DNA of 13,855 nt, from assembly GCA_900546615.1 (NCBI GenBank), contig URDJ01000057.1, positions 1 to 13,855 on the forward strand. The letters run 5' to 3'. The position numbers and the translations under genes are program-made. Below the pieces are notes generated by a model, which did no database searches, was not told the origin of the DNA, and saw only the letters and a list, made by a program, of their open reading frames with translations. Source of the DNA: an uncultured Eubacteriales bacterium (lineage in GTDB: Bacteria > Bacillota > Clostridia > Oscillospirales > Oscillospiraceae). Positions 1 to 7,546 of the stretch are shown here, in pieces (the first letter of the stretch is position 1; the number at the start of each line of letters is the position of its first letter).

Positions 1-3000
1 TTGCGTTCTGCAAGGAGCAGGGCATCATCGACGGCGTGACCGAGACCACCTTCAAGCCGACCGGCACTCTGACCGGTTTCCAGTGGGCGAAGATGCTGCT
101 CTGCGCTGTTGGTTTCGGCTATAACGGCGAGTTCGAGGGCGACACCTGGAGCCTGAACACCTCCAAGGTTGCTCACACGGTCGACCTGTTCGCGGGCGAT
201 CTGGCCGGTGCCGACCACGTTGCTCTGCAGCGTCAGCAGGCCATGCTGTATGCCTTCAACGCTCTGACGAGCGTGAAGTGCGTTGTCTGGTCCGAGGCTC
301 TCGGCGACTACATCTACAAGTATAGTTTCGCTGATCGCTACACCTACACCGGCACTCTGGGCGCGAACGTCTGGAAGCTGTACAGCACCACCGGCATCGT
401 TGTTGACAACGAGGCCATGGGCAACAGCACCACCGATATCGCTTCCAGCTACACCGGCGCCGACATCGCCAACATCAAGGCCAGCACTGGTCTCGACATG
501 ATGTATCACGCTGCCAAGGTCTGGTTCACCGGCACTGCCGCCACCACCACCAAGGCTGCCAGCGGCACCGCTGTGTACGTCAAGGATCTTGCGAAGACCA
601 CCGAGTACTGCTGCGGCGACATCGCCACCGGCAAGGCTGCTGCTGCGAAGCTCACCACCCCCCCTAAGGGCAACTTCAACATCGGCAAAGTCACGGTTGT
701 GGGCGCTACGCCTGTTGAGTATGAGTACGACATAGTCGACAACTCTGCTGTCAGTGCTGGCACTGTCACTGTTACCACCTATGCGTACCTGGCACCTCTC
801 GGCTACGCTTCCACTGCTGGCAAGACCACTTATGTCGGCAATGAGAACGTCAAGAACGAGTACATCAAGACCGACATCAGCGGCATCACTTCCACTGTGA
901 CCCCGAACGTGGTCATCAAGGCCGGCGAGAAGGCGTATCATGTCTTTGCTACTACCGCCACTTCTGGCGCTGTTTCCAAGGTAACCAAGACTGCCAACGG
1001 CTTCTACACCATCACTCTGTCCGACGGCACGGAGATCAAGGAGTCCAGCCTGACTCACAATAAGACTGAGCGTGCGAATCTGATCGCCGACCTTGAGAGC
1101 AACAAGCATGTCAAGCCGGTTTATTACTTCCTGCTCGACACTCACGGCGATTACGTCTATCTGTCTCAGGAGCAGTTCAGGACCGTCGCTTACTTCACCG
1201 GCGCCAAGGCGTACACCGGCGGCACCAACGACTGGTGGCCGGATGCCACTTACAAGGCTCAGTTCGTCGACATCGAGACCGGCGAGATCGAGGAGATCCC
1301 TGTCACTTCTGATTGGGTCAAGACCGCCAATGTTAAGGGCTACTACGACATCACTGACGAGCTGTACGGCGAAAAGACTTACGAGCCTAAGCCGGTATTC
1401 ACAAGAGGTGATACTACCTACGGCCTGAAGTATGGCTACGCCGACAAAGAGACCTTCAACATCAACACGACCGGCACTAACAGGTACATGACTGTCGGCG
1501 TCGAGAAAGTCTACTATGACGACACTGTGGTGTTCTACATTGCCAACTACAACGGCAGCAAGCTGGTCGTTGACAAGTACGTTGGCGTGACCGGCCTTGT
1601 CGAAGGCTACGCTGCGAAGCACAACACCACCGTCTCTGCCGTGACGCTCAAGAACGCTGCTATCACCTACACCAAGTCTGCTGCCGGCAACATGGTCGCT
1701 GTGACCGTCTTCGCCTATGATACGGCGGTTGCCAGGGGCGGCTACATCTTCTTCCCGAAGGATGTCAATGGCTGGAGCGGCGTGTCCGACAACTACATGG
1801 CTGTCACCGGTTACAAGAACGGAACCGCTGAGACTGAAACCGCCAAGTTCACGAAGACTTACTTTGTGGGCACGCACAATAGCACTCTGCGGCGCGGCTT
1901 CTACACTTATACCGTTGATGAGGCCGGCTACTACAAGGTCAACCGCCTTGAAAATCAGAAGTTCGTTTACGACAGGACCGAACTCAGTGTAACTGTGATC
2001 AACGGCGCCACTTACTTCAATAACGTTGCTGTCGCTAGCGACTGCAAGGTCGTTGACACCCGCACGCTGGCTCCCACTGTCGACAAGATCGAGAGCGTTG
2101 ATCAGATCATCAAATGCAACAACTGGTCTGACGTCAATCCGTACGGCCCGTTTGCCATAGCGTACGTTGTGCAGAACAAGCAGATCTCCACCATCTACGT
2201 CGTAGAGTTCAATCTCGGCGCGGTCAAGGCTTCTCTCGATACCGGCCTTGCTGGTGATTTCAGCATCTCTGATGCTGCTCTCTTTGAGGACGAGGACCTC
2301 GTCATCACCGGTGATCCTGTAAATGCTCTTGATGTCGGCACCACCGTCAAGGTTGCGGTGAGCTACACCAAGGACGGCAGCGCTTCGGCTACAAAGACAG
2401 TCGATGGCACTGTGGCTGCGCTTGCTGACACCACCAAAAAGATAGTCGTTGACCTCAACGACATCCTCGGCGAAGGTTACAAGAATGCGACGGTCAAAGT
2501 CACCGCCATCAACATGGTAGTGACCATCGTCAACGAGCAGAAAGAGTTCTCCGTCAACTATAAGTACGCCGGCATGGCTAGTAGCGCCGCCTATCCGACC
2601 ACTGGCATAGAGATGCCCGTTGGCGGTGCGCTTGATCTCGCTTTCCTGCGTAGTACCGTTGCTGCTGGTATAGCTTCGAAAGTTGCGTATGTGAATAACA
2701 CGACCGCTGCTACCGCTGAAGTGAATTCTATTGCCGGGCAGATTTGGATTAAGTTCACCCCGAAGGGCAACACTGTTACCATCAACAGCATTACTGCTGA
2801 GTTTACTCTAAGCTTGGGCGATCCCACCAGTTCCCCGGCTAAAAACTACTCTTTCAAGAGTGGCAGCGAGGACGCCAATGCTGACAAGATTACCTTCCCG
2901 GCTATTCCTGGCAGCACTTATGCGTTTAGCTTATATCGTACTGCAGATGCCGATTCCAACGGAAATGGTAAGCTTCTTAAGCTCACTCTGAGTACGGACG

Positions 3001-3134
3001 AGGCTCTCTACTCGATTAATAAGTACAGCGCTGAAGATAGCGACGCAGCCCTTAATTTCAAGTTTGTCCCCGCCGCCAACACCATCACCATTAGCAGCGT
3101 TGACTGGACTGAGGAGACTCAGCCTGCCACCTAA
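1..3134 (+). CDS. S-layer homology (SLH) domain surface protein, 5' end outside window
   Basis: This is the C-terminal ~1043 residues of a large secreted surface protein; the reading frame is open from base 3, so the start and any signal peptide lie before the window. The first residues (GIIDGVTETTFKP, then a WAKMLL helix) read as the end of one SLH motif. Residues ~49-90 (W49 ... LQRQQAMLYAFNAL) read as a second. SLH motifs bind pyruvylated secondary cell-wall polymer, so the protein is probably anchored N-terminally to the wall. The rest is Thr/Ala/Val/Tyr/Asn-rich, predicted beta-rich and without membrane segments, as in S-layer or adhesin exodomains. The last ~200 residues hold two degenerate repeat units. 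The GTG at 36 is not the real start, because it falls inside the SLH motif. GC falls from ~60% in the 5' part to ~48% near the 3' end. Exact function (main S-layer protein or a minor SLH protein) cannot be told. Confidence 0.88.
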   Translation, partial: AFCKEQGIIDGVTETTFKPTGTLTGFQWAKMLLCAVGFGYNGEFEGDTWSLNTSKVAHTVDLFAGDLAGADHVALQRQQAMLYAFNALTSVKCVVWSEALGDYIYKYSFADRYTYTGTLGANVWKLYSTTGIVVDNEAMGNSTTDIASSYTGADIANIKASTGLDMMYHAAKVWFTGTAATTTKAASGTAVYVKDLAKTTEYCCGDIATGKAAAAKLTTPPKGNFNIGKVTVVGATPVEYEYDIVDNSAVSAGTVTVTTYAYLAPLGYASTAGKTTYVGNENVKNEYIKTDISGITSTVTPNVVIKAGEKAYHVFATTATSGAVSKVTKTANGFYTITLSDGTEIKESSLTHNKTERANLIADLESNKHVKPVYYFLLDTHGDYVYLSQEQFRTVAYFTGAKAYTGGTNDWWPDATYKAQFVDIETGEIEEIPVTSDWVKTANVKGYYDITDELYGEKTYEPKPVFTRGDTTYGLKYGYADKETFNINTTGTNRYMTVGVEKVYYDDTVVFYIANYNGSKLVVDKYVGVTGLVEGYAAKHNTTVSAVTLKNAAITYTKSAAGNMVAVTVFAYDTAVARGGYIFFPKDVNGWSGVSDNYMAVTGYKNGTAETETAKFTKTYFVGTHNSTLRRGFYTYTVDEAGYYKVNRLENQKFVYDRTELSVTVINGATYFNNVAVASDCKVVDTRTLAPTVDKIESVDQIIKCNNWSDVNPYGPFAIAYVVQNKQISTIYVVEFNLGAVKASLDTGLAGDFSISDAALFEDEDLVITGDPVNALDVGTTVKVAVSYTKDGSASATKTVDGTVAALADTTKKIVVDLNDILGEGYKNATVKVTAINMVVTIVNEQKEFSVNYKYAGMASSAAYPTTGIEMPVGGALDLAFLRSTVAAGIASKVAYVNNTTAATAEVNSIAGQIWIKFTPKGNTVTINSITAEFTLSLGDPTSSPAKNYSFKSGSEDANADKITFPAIPGSTYAFSLYRTADADSNGNGKLLKLTLSTDEALYSINKYSAEDSDAALNFKFVPAANTITISSVDWTEETQPAT

Positions 3135-3172
3135 TTACCTATAGCTCAAACGTACAAACCTAAATCGGTTTT

Positions 3173-3198
3173 CCCGCCCCTTCGGGGGCGGGTTTTTT
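3173..3198 (+). terminator. Rho-independent terminator of the SLH protein gene
   Basis: A perfect 8-bp GC stem (CCCGCCCC / GGGGCGGG) with a TTCG tetraloop is followed directly by six T. It lies 38 bases after the stop codon of the surface-protein gene. Confidence 0.95.
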
Positions 3199-3294
3199 AT
3201 TATACGGGCGATTGCGAACTATGAATGAACAAAGGCTGAACTTTTTGCTAAGACATTATGTGCCGGGACTGCCTGTATTTGTGCATTGCGCCGA

Positions 3295-3323
3295 TTGACA
3301 AAGCCTCGCTTCGGTGTTATCCT
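3295..3323 (+). promoter_or_regulatory. Sigma-A type promoter of the T-box/metNIQ operon
   Basis: A perfect -35 box TTGACA (3295-3300), a 17-bp spacer and a -10 box TATCCT (3318-3323, 4 of 6 consensus) are present. The predicted transcript start near 3330 is just upstream of the T-box leader. The stretch 3199-3294 before it shows no gene or clear signal. Confidence 0.7.
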
Positions 3324-3329
3324 CAATTG

Positions 3330-3598
3330 CAGTCACAGGCTGTGAAGGAAAGAGTAGTCCGTTTGATGCGGCGCAGAGAGCCCCGGGCAGGTGAGAGCGG
3401 GGCGCGCAAGGTCGGATGAACATGGTTCCGGAGCCGCGCACCGAACCTGTAAAGGTAAGGCTGCGACGGGTGCGCCCGTTATCGCGTCAGGAGTATGTTG
3501 GTACTCCGTGAGGCGCCGGTCGTGAGGCCCGCGCGAATTAGGGTGGTAACACGATATTTCATCGTCCCTGATGCTTTCGCATCCGGGACGATTTTTTT
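3330..3598 (+). promoter_or_regulatory. T-box leader (tRNA-Met specific) upstream of metNIQ
   Basis: This fills most of the gene-free interval 3135-3615. T-box leaders sense uncharged tRNA and then allow transcription past a terminator. Visible elements, in order: the AGUA-box region GGAAAGAGTAG (3347-3357); the Stem I distal arm CCCC/GGGG (3381-3384 with 3399-3402) enclosing a GGTG motif (3390-3393); the specifier context GAAC-ATG-G with codon ATG at 3422-3424; a Stem III region (about 3455-3490); and the T-box AGGGTGGTAACACG (3540-3553). The antiterminator can form from AGGG with CCCT and ACGAT (3551-3555) with ATCGT (3561-3565), leaving a 7-base bulge TGGTAAC. The TGGT in the bulge can pair with ACCA, the 3' end expected for a tRNA with discriminator A, as in tRNA-Met. 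The AUG specifier agrees with the methionine transporter genes downstream. The transcript start and exact 5' edge are inferred. Confidence 0.93.
3561..3598 (+). terminator. T-box regulated intrinsic terminator
   Basis: A 14-bp stem (3561-3574 with 3579-3592, one T/C mismatch) closes a TTTC loop and is followed by seven T (3592-3598). Its 5' arm ATCGTCCCT is the same strand used by the antiterminator, so the two folds exclude each other. This is the standard T-box switch. Confidence 0.93.
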
Positions 3599-3602
3599 AT
3601 TC

Positions 3603-3608
3603 GGAGGG
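3603..3608 (+). promoter_or_regulatory. Ribosome binding site that fixes the metN start
   Basis: GGAGGG sits 7 bases before the TTG at 3616. The ATG at 3611 is out of frame, and the in-frame ATG at 3571 lies within the terminator hairpin with no Shine-Dalgarno sequence. The TTG is therefore the supported start. Confidence 0.85.
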
Positions 3609-3615
3609 ATATGTT

Positions 3616-4647
3616 TTGGCGCTCATAGAGATAAAAAACCTCTGCAAAACCTTCGGCTCCGGCGACGGCGCCGTCCACGCCCTCGAGGACGTCTCCCTCG
3701 ACATCGAGCAGGGCGAGGTCTTCGGCATCATCGGCCTGTCCGGCGCGGGTAAATCTACGCTCGTCCGCTGCATAAACCTGCTCGAGCGTCCCACCTCCGG
3801 CTCCGTCATCGTAGACGGCGCGGACATGACCGCGCTCTCCGAAAAGGAGCTGCGCGCCGCCAGACGCGAGATCGGCATGATATTCCAGAGCTTCAACCTG
3901 CTCATGCAGCGCAATGCCCTCGCCAACGTCCGCTTCCCGCTCGACCTCGCCGGCGTGCCGAGAAAAGAGGCCAACAAGAGGGCGAAGGAGCTGCTCGAGC
4001 TGGTCGGCCTCGGCGACAGGCTCAGTGCCTATCCAGCCCAGCTCTCCGGCGGCCAGAAGCAGCGCGTGGCGATTGCAAGAGCGCTCGCCACCGACCCCAA
4101 GGTCCTGCTCTGCGACGAGGCCACAAGCGCCCTCGACCCCACCACTACCGAGAGTATACTTGAGCTGCTGCGCGACCTCAACCGCTCGCTGGGCGTCACG
4201 GTCGTTGTGATAACGCACGAGATGCGCGTTATCGAGCGCATTTGCTCGCGGGTCGCCATCATCGCGGACAGCCGCATCGCCGAGCTGGGCGAGGTTCAGG
4301 AGGTCTTCCTCCATCCGCAGACCGAGGCGGCGAAGAAGCTGGTGCTCCCCTCCCGCGCCGGAAAGCTCGAGGGCTTTACCGAGGACAGGGAAAACCGCGC
4401 GGTGGACGAGTGCCGCGGCAGCCTCATCCGTCTCGCCTTCGACGGCGAGACCACCGACAGGCCCATAATCGCCGACATGATACTCTCGCTCGGCGCGCCG
4501 GTGAGCATCGTCTACGCCGACACCCGCAGCATCGAGGGCAGGCTCTACGGCCACACCGTCCTGCAGCTGCCCAGCGACCCCGCGGTCGCGGACAAAATGC
4601 GCCGCTGGCTCGAGGGGCAGCACATCAGCTTCACGGAGGAGGATTGA
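3616..4647 (+). CDS. metN: Methionine ABC transporter ATP-binding protein MetN
   Basis: Cytoplasmic ATPase (343 aa) that powers methionine import through MetI. It shows Walker A GLSGAGKST (40-48), the Q-loop region MIFQSFNLL (~88-96), ABC signature LSGGQ (143-147), Walker B VLLCDEAT (163-170) and switch H201. A C-terminal part (~265-340) has the position and length of the NIL/ACT-like domain, which in E. coli MetN binds methionine and inhibits transport. Length matches the family (~340 aa). The start is TTG with a GGAGGG site 7 bases upstream, giving MALIEIKNL, the usual MetN N-terminus. It is the first gene of metN-metI-metQ, transcribed behind a Met-specific T-box, so uncharged tRNA-Met should raise expression. 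The next gene begins two bases after its stop. Transport of D-methionine or methionine sulfoxide is possible, as for other MetNIQ systems, but cannot be read from sequence. Confidence 0.96.
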   Translation: MALIEIKNLCKTFGSGDGAVHALEDVSLDIEQGEVFGIIGLSGAGKSTLVRCINLLERPTSGSVIVDGADMTALSEKELRAARREIGMIFQSFNLLMQRNALANVRFPLDLAGVPRKEANKRAKELLELVGLGDRLSAYPAQLSGGQKQRVAIARALATDPKVLLCDEATSALDPTTTESILELLRDLNRSLGVTVVVITHEMRVIERICSRVAIIADSRIAELGEVQEVFLHPQTEAAKKLVLPSRAGKLEGFTEDRENRAVDECRGSLIRLAFDGETTDRPIIADMILSLGAPVSIVYADTRSIEGRLYGHTVLQLPSDPAVADKMRRWLEGQHISFTEED

Positions 4648-4649
4648 CC

Positions 4650-5297
4650 ATGCTGGATCTGGTTCTACAGGGTCTGGGCGAGACCATATACATGACCGTC
4701 GTCGTGACCTTCTTCGCCTACGTCGTCGGCCTTCCGCTCGGCCTCGTCCTCGCCGTCACCGCCAAAGACGGCCTGCGGCCGAATCAGGGCATCTACCTCG
4801 TGCTCAGCGCCATCGTGAACGTGCTCAGGAGCGTGCCCTTCCTGATACTCATCTACACCATGCTGCCCGTCACCCGCTTCGTGATAGGCACGGCGATAGG
4901 CACGAAGGGCGTGCTGCTGCCGCTCTTCGTCTCGGCCTTCCCCTTTGTGGCGAGGCTCGTCGAATCCAGCGCGAGGGAGGTGGACCGGGGCGTGATCGAA
5001 GCGTCCCGCTCTATGGGGGCCTCGGTCTGGCAGGTTGTCGTCCGGGTCATCGTACCCGAGGCCATGCCCAGCATCCTCTCCGGCGCGACCATCGCCGCCA
5101 CAACCATCCTCGGCTACTCGGCAATGGCCGGCGTCGCCGGCGGCGGCGGCCTCGGCGCCATCGCCATCAACTACGGCTACAGCCGTTACAACTACGCCGT
5201 GATGCTCACCATGTGCGCTGTCATCGTCGTTGTCGTCCAGCTCATAGAGACCCTCGGCAAGACCTCCGTGAGACTGAGCGACAGGAGACTGAAATAA
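4650..5297 (+). CDS. metI: Methionine ABC transporter permease MetI
   Basis: Integral membrane permease (215 aa, normal for MetI) forming the methionine channel with MetN. The N-terminal helix MTVVVTFFAYVVGLPLGLVL begins a series of about five hydrophobic segments. The cytoplasmic EAA coupling loop (E117-A-S-R-S-M-G123 with P136) contacts the ATPase. The sequence LGYSAMAGVAGGGGLG (154-169) is typical of the family. The ATG lies two bases after the metN stop, and its ribosome binding site GGAGG (4635-4639) is inside the metN end, so translation is probably coupled. metQ follows after 26 bases. Confidence 0.96.
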   Translation: MLDLVLQGLGETIYMTVVVTFFAYVVGLPLGLVLAVTAKDGLRPNQGIYLVLSAIVNVLRSVPFLILIYTMLPVTRFVIGTAIGTKGVLLPLFVSAFPFVARLVESSAREVDRGVIEASRSMGASVWQVVVRVIVPEAMPSILSGATIAATTILGYSAMAGVAGGGGLGAIAINYGYSRYNYAVMLTMCAVIVVVVQLIETLGKTSVRLSDRRLK

Positions 5298-5308
5298 ATC
5301 ATGAAATG

Positions 5309-5314
5309 AAGGAG
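5309..5314 (+). promoter_or_regulatory. Ribosome binding site of metQ
   Basis: AAGGAG lies 9 bases before the ATG at 5324 and only 3 before the ATG at 5318. The ATG at 5306 would place it inside the coding region. The spacing favours 5324. Confidence 0.65.
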
Positions 5315-5323
5315 AAAATGAAA

Positions 5324-6196
5324 ATGAAAAAGCTGCTTTCCATCCTGCTGTGCGCCGCGCTCGTGCTCGGCCTCGCCGCCTGCGGCACCGCCGCTTCCGA
5401 CCCCACCGACGCCCCCGCGACCGATGCCGCCCCGGCCACCGACGCCCCGTCTGCGGAGCTTGAGAAGCTCGTGGTCGGCGCCTCCAGCACCCCGCACGCC
5501 GAGATACTCGAGGCCCTCAAGGGCGAGCTCGAGGCCCTGGGCTACGAGCTCGAGGTCAAAATCTTCGACGACTACGTCCTGCCGAACCTCGCCCTTGCCG
5601 ACAGCGAGATCGACGCGAACTACTTCCAGCACGAGCCCTACCTGCTCAACTTCAACGCCGAGAACGGCACCGACCTCGTCTCCGCCGTGGCCGTGCACTA
5701 CGAGCCGATGGGCATCTACGGCGGCCAGAAGGCCAGCCTCGACGAGATAGCCGAGGGCGACTCCATCGCCGTGCCGAACGACGGCACCAACGAGGCCCGC
5801 GCGCTGCTCCTGCTCGAGGCCGAGGGCCTCATCACCCTCAAGGAGGGCATCGACGCCTCCACCGAGACCGCGACCATCCTCGACATTGCCGAGAACCCGC
5901 TGAACCTCGAGATAATCGAGATGTCCGCTCAGAACATCCCGCACAGCCTGCCCGACGTGGCCTTCGGCGTCATCAACGGCAACTACGCCCTGCAGGCCGG
6001 CCTGACCGGCAACGACGCCCTGGCCAGCGAGAGCGCCGAGTCCGACGCCGCGCAGACCTACGCCAACATCCTGGCCGTCCGCGCCGGTGAGGAGGGCACC
6101 GAGAAGACCCAGGCCCTCATCACCGCCCTCACCAGCGAGACCTGCCGCGAGTACATCGAGGCCACCTACAACGGCGCCGTCGTGCCCATCTTCTGA
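5324..6196 (+). CDS. metQ: Methionine-binding lipoprotein MetQ (NlpA family)
   Basis: Substrate-binding lipoprotein (290 aa) that captures methionine outside the membrane and delivers it to MetI. It has a lipoprotein signal peptide: MKK, a hydrophobic core, and lipobox L17-A-A-C20, with Cys20 the lipidated first residue of the mature protein. Residues ~22-44 are an Ala/Thr/Asp/Pro-rich linker. The ligand domain begins at about 48 with VVGASSTPHAEILE (50-63) and DANYFQHEPYL (97-107), both hallmarks of the NlpA/MetQ family. Three in-frame ATGs exist (5306, 5318, 5324); 5324 has the best Shine-Dalgarno spacing and gives the usual signal peptide, but 5318 is possible. It is the last gene of the T-box-controlled operon and ends just before a strong hairpin. 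Codon use is extremely C/G-ending. Confidence 0.95.
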   Translation: MKKLLSILLCAALVLGLAACGTAASDPTDAPATDAAPATDAPSAELEKLVVGASSTPHAEILEALKGELEALGYELEVKIFDDYVLPNLALADSEIDANYFQHEPYLLNFNAENGTDLVSAVAVHYEPMGIYGGQKASLDEIAEGDSIAVPNDGTNEARALLLLEAEGLITLKEGIDASTETATILDIAENPLNLEIIEMSAQNIPHSLPDVAFGVINGNYALQAGLTGNDALASESAESDAAQTYANILAVRAGEEGTEKTQALITALTSETCREYIEATYNGAVVPIF

Positions 6197-6215
6197 GTTT
6201 CCAAAAAAGCAAAAA

Positions 6216-6245
6216 GCCCGCCTCCGGCATCTGCCGGAGGCGGGC
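6216..6245. terminator. Bidirectional terminator between metQ and the dehydrogenase gene
   Basis: A perfect 14-bp stem (6216-6229 with 6232-6245) has a 2-base loop on paper. On the plus strand it is followed by ATGTTTTATT. On the minus strand it is followed by TTTTTGCTTTTTT. It lies between two convergent genes (stops at 6196 and 6265) and can serve both; the minus-strand U tract is the stronger. Confidence 0.93.
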
Positions 6246-6264
6246 ATGTTTTATTCTTATCACA

Positions 6265-7410
6265 TCACATGATCTTGCGGAACAGGGCGGTGAGGTCTTC
6301 GACGCTGGTCTCCTTCGGGTTGCCGGGGCGGCAGGCGTCGTTGTAGGCGCTCTCGGCGAGGAAGGGCAGGTCCTCCTCCTTGAGGGCCTCGAGCTTCGCG
6401 GGGATGCCGACGTCCTCGGAGAGCTTGCGCACCGCCTCGATAGCGGCGGCGCGGTACTCAGCCCGGCTCATCTCGTCCACGCCCTTGACGCCCATGGCGC
6501 GGGCGATCTCGCGATAGCGCTCGCCGGTGCACTCGGCGTTATACTCCATGACGATGGGCAGCATCATCGCGCAGGCGACACCGTGCGGCGTGTCGTACAC
6601 CGCGCCCAGCGTGTGGGCCATGCTGTGGGCGATGCCCAGGCCGACGTTCGAGAAGCCCATGCCCGCAATATACTGGCCGAGAGCCATGCCCTCGCGGCCC
6701 TCCTTCGTGCCGGCGACCGCACCGCGCAGGTTCTTCGAGATCAGCTCGATGGCCTTCAGGTGGAACATGTCCGTCATCTCCCAGGCGGCGAGGGTGGTGT
6801 AGCCCTCGATGGCGTGGGTCAGGGCGTCCATGCCCGTCGCAGCTGTGAGGCCCTTCGGCATCGAGTCCATCATCTCGGGGTCGACGACGGCTACCACCGG
6901 CATGTCGTGCGGGTCAACGCAGACGAACTTGCGGCGGCGCTCCACGTCCGTGATGACGTAGTTGATGGTGACCTCGGCCGCGGTGCCCGCGGTGGTCGGT
7001 ACGGCGATGATGGGCACGCAGGGCTTCTTCGTGTCCGCCACGCCCTCAAGGCTGCGCACGTCGGCGAACTCGGGGTTGTTGATGATGATGCCTATGGCCT
7101 TGGAGGTGTCCATGGGGCTGCCGCCGCCGATGGCCACGATGCAGTCCGCGCCCGCCGCCTTGAAGGCCGCGACGCCCGCCTGCACGTTCTCTATGGTCGG
7201 GTTGGCCTTGATGTCGGAAAATATCTCGTACGCGATGCCCTCGGCGTCCAGCAGGTCCGTCACCTTCGCGACGACGCCGTGCCTCAGTATGGACGGGCCG
7301 CAGCAGACCAGCGGCTTTTTAAGCCCCCTCGCCTTGATCTCGCCCGGGATGGCGCTGACTGCGCCCGCGCCGTGATACGAAGTCTCGTTGAGCATAATGC
7401 GGTTTGCCAT
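6265..7410 (-). CDS. Iron-containing alcohol dehydrogenase
   Basis: Group III Fe-dependent alcohol dehydrogenase (381 aa, standard length) that interconverts an alcohol and an aldehyde or ketone with NAD(P). The nucleotide-binding loop GGGSPMD is at 95-101. Metal ligands expected for the family are present: D195 and H199 (in DALTHAIEGY), H262 and H276, with the conserved H266 between them (in AHSMAHTLGAVYDTPHG). The sequence resembles the lactaldehyde reductase / 1,3-propanediol dehydrogenase / butanol dehydrogenase branch, but the substrate cannot be assigned and no diol dehydratase or aldehyde dehydrogenase lies nearby. ATG with AAAGGGG 9 bases upstream. It sits downstream of a tetR gene in the same direction but is separated from it by a terminator and a candidate promoter, so it is probably its own transcript. 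Confidence 0.93.
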   Translation of the reverse strand: MANRIMLNETSYHGAGAVSAIPGEIKARGLKKPLVCCGPSILRHGVVAKVTDLLDAEGIAYEIFSDIKANPTIENVQAGVAAFKAAGADCIVAIGGGSPMDTSKAIGIIINNPEFADVRSLEGVADTKKPCVPIIAVPTTAGTAAEVTINYVITDVERRRKFVCVDPHDMPVVAVVDPEMMDSMPKGLTAATGMDALTHAIEGYTTLAAWEMTDMFHLKAIELISKNLRGAVAGTKEGREGMALGQYIAGMGFSNVGLGIAHSMAHTLGAVYDTPHGVACAMMLPIVMEYNAECTGERYREIARAMGVKGVDEMSRAEYRAAAIEAVRKLSEDVGIPAKLEALKEEDLPFLAESAYNDACRPGNPKETSVEDLTALFRKIM

Positions 7411-7464
7411 GGATGATTACCCCTTTCAGTTTTTCAGTGGTGAAATTTTTAACTATCTGAGTGT

Positions 7465-7493
7465 ATTTTATTCCCCCGAAACCCCTGCGTAAA
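7465..7493 (-). promoter_or_regulatory. Candidate promoter of the alcohol dehydrogenase gene
   Basis: On the minus strand a -35-like TTTACG (7488-7493), a 17-bp spacer and a -10 box TAAAAT (7465-7470, 5 of 6) precede the dehydrogenase start by about 48 bases of leader. The -35 is weak, so activator help (for example from the adjacent TetR-family protein) is possible but not shown. Confidence 0.45.
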
Positions 7494-7516
7494 GTGACAA
7501 AAGGGCAAAAATGTAA

Positions 7517-7546
7517 CCCGTCTGTCTCAAAGAAAGGACAGACGGG
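7517..7546 (-). terminator. Terminator at the 3' end of tetR, overlapping its coding end
   Basis: A perfect 10-bp stem (CCCGTCTGTC / GACAGACGGG) with a 10-base loop is followed on the minus strand by TTACATTTTTGCCCTTTT. The first arm codes for the end of the TetR protein and the stop codon lies in the loop. The broken U tract makes it moderate in predicted strength. Confidence 0.7.

Noticed and set aside
36..38. GTG at 36 as start of the surface protein
   Set aside because: It is inside an SLH motif, and the frame is open to the window edge.
3559..4623. Long minus-strand open frame (354 codons) opposite metN
   Set aside because: It mirrors a GC-rich gene whose codon bias removes stops from the opposite strand; it shows no domain and overlaps the T-box terminator. 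metN has all ABC motifs.
5192..6247. Long minus-strand open frame opposite metQ
   Set aside because: Low-complexity Gly/Val/Leu/Glu-rich translation that runs through a terminator; metQ is clearly the real gene.
7441..7475. Possible TetR operator (ACT-5-AGT within an AT-rich stretch) before the dehydrogenase
   Set aside because: Only three base pairs of symmetry; too weak to call without comparative data.
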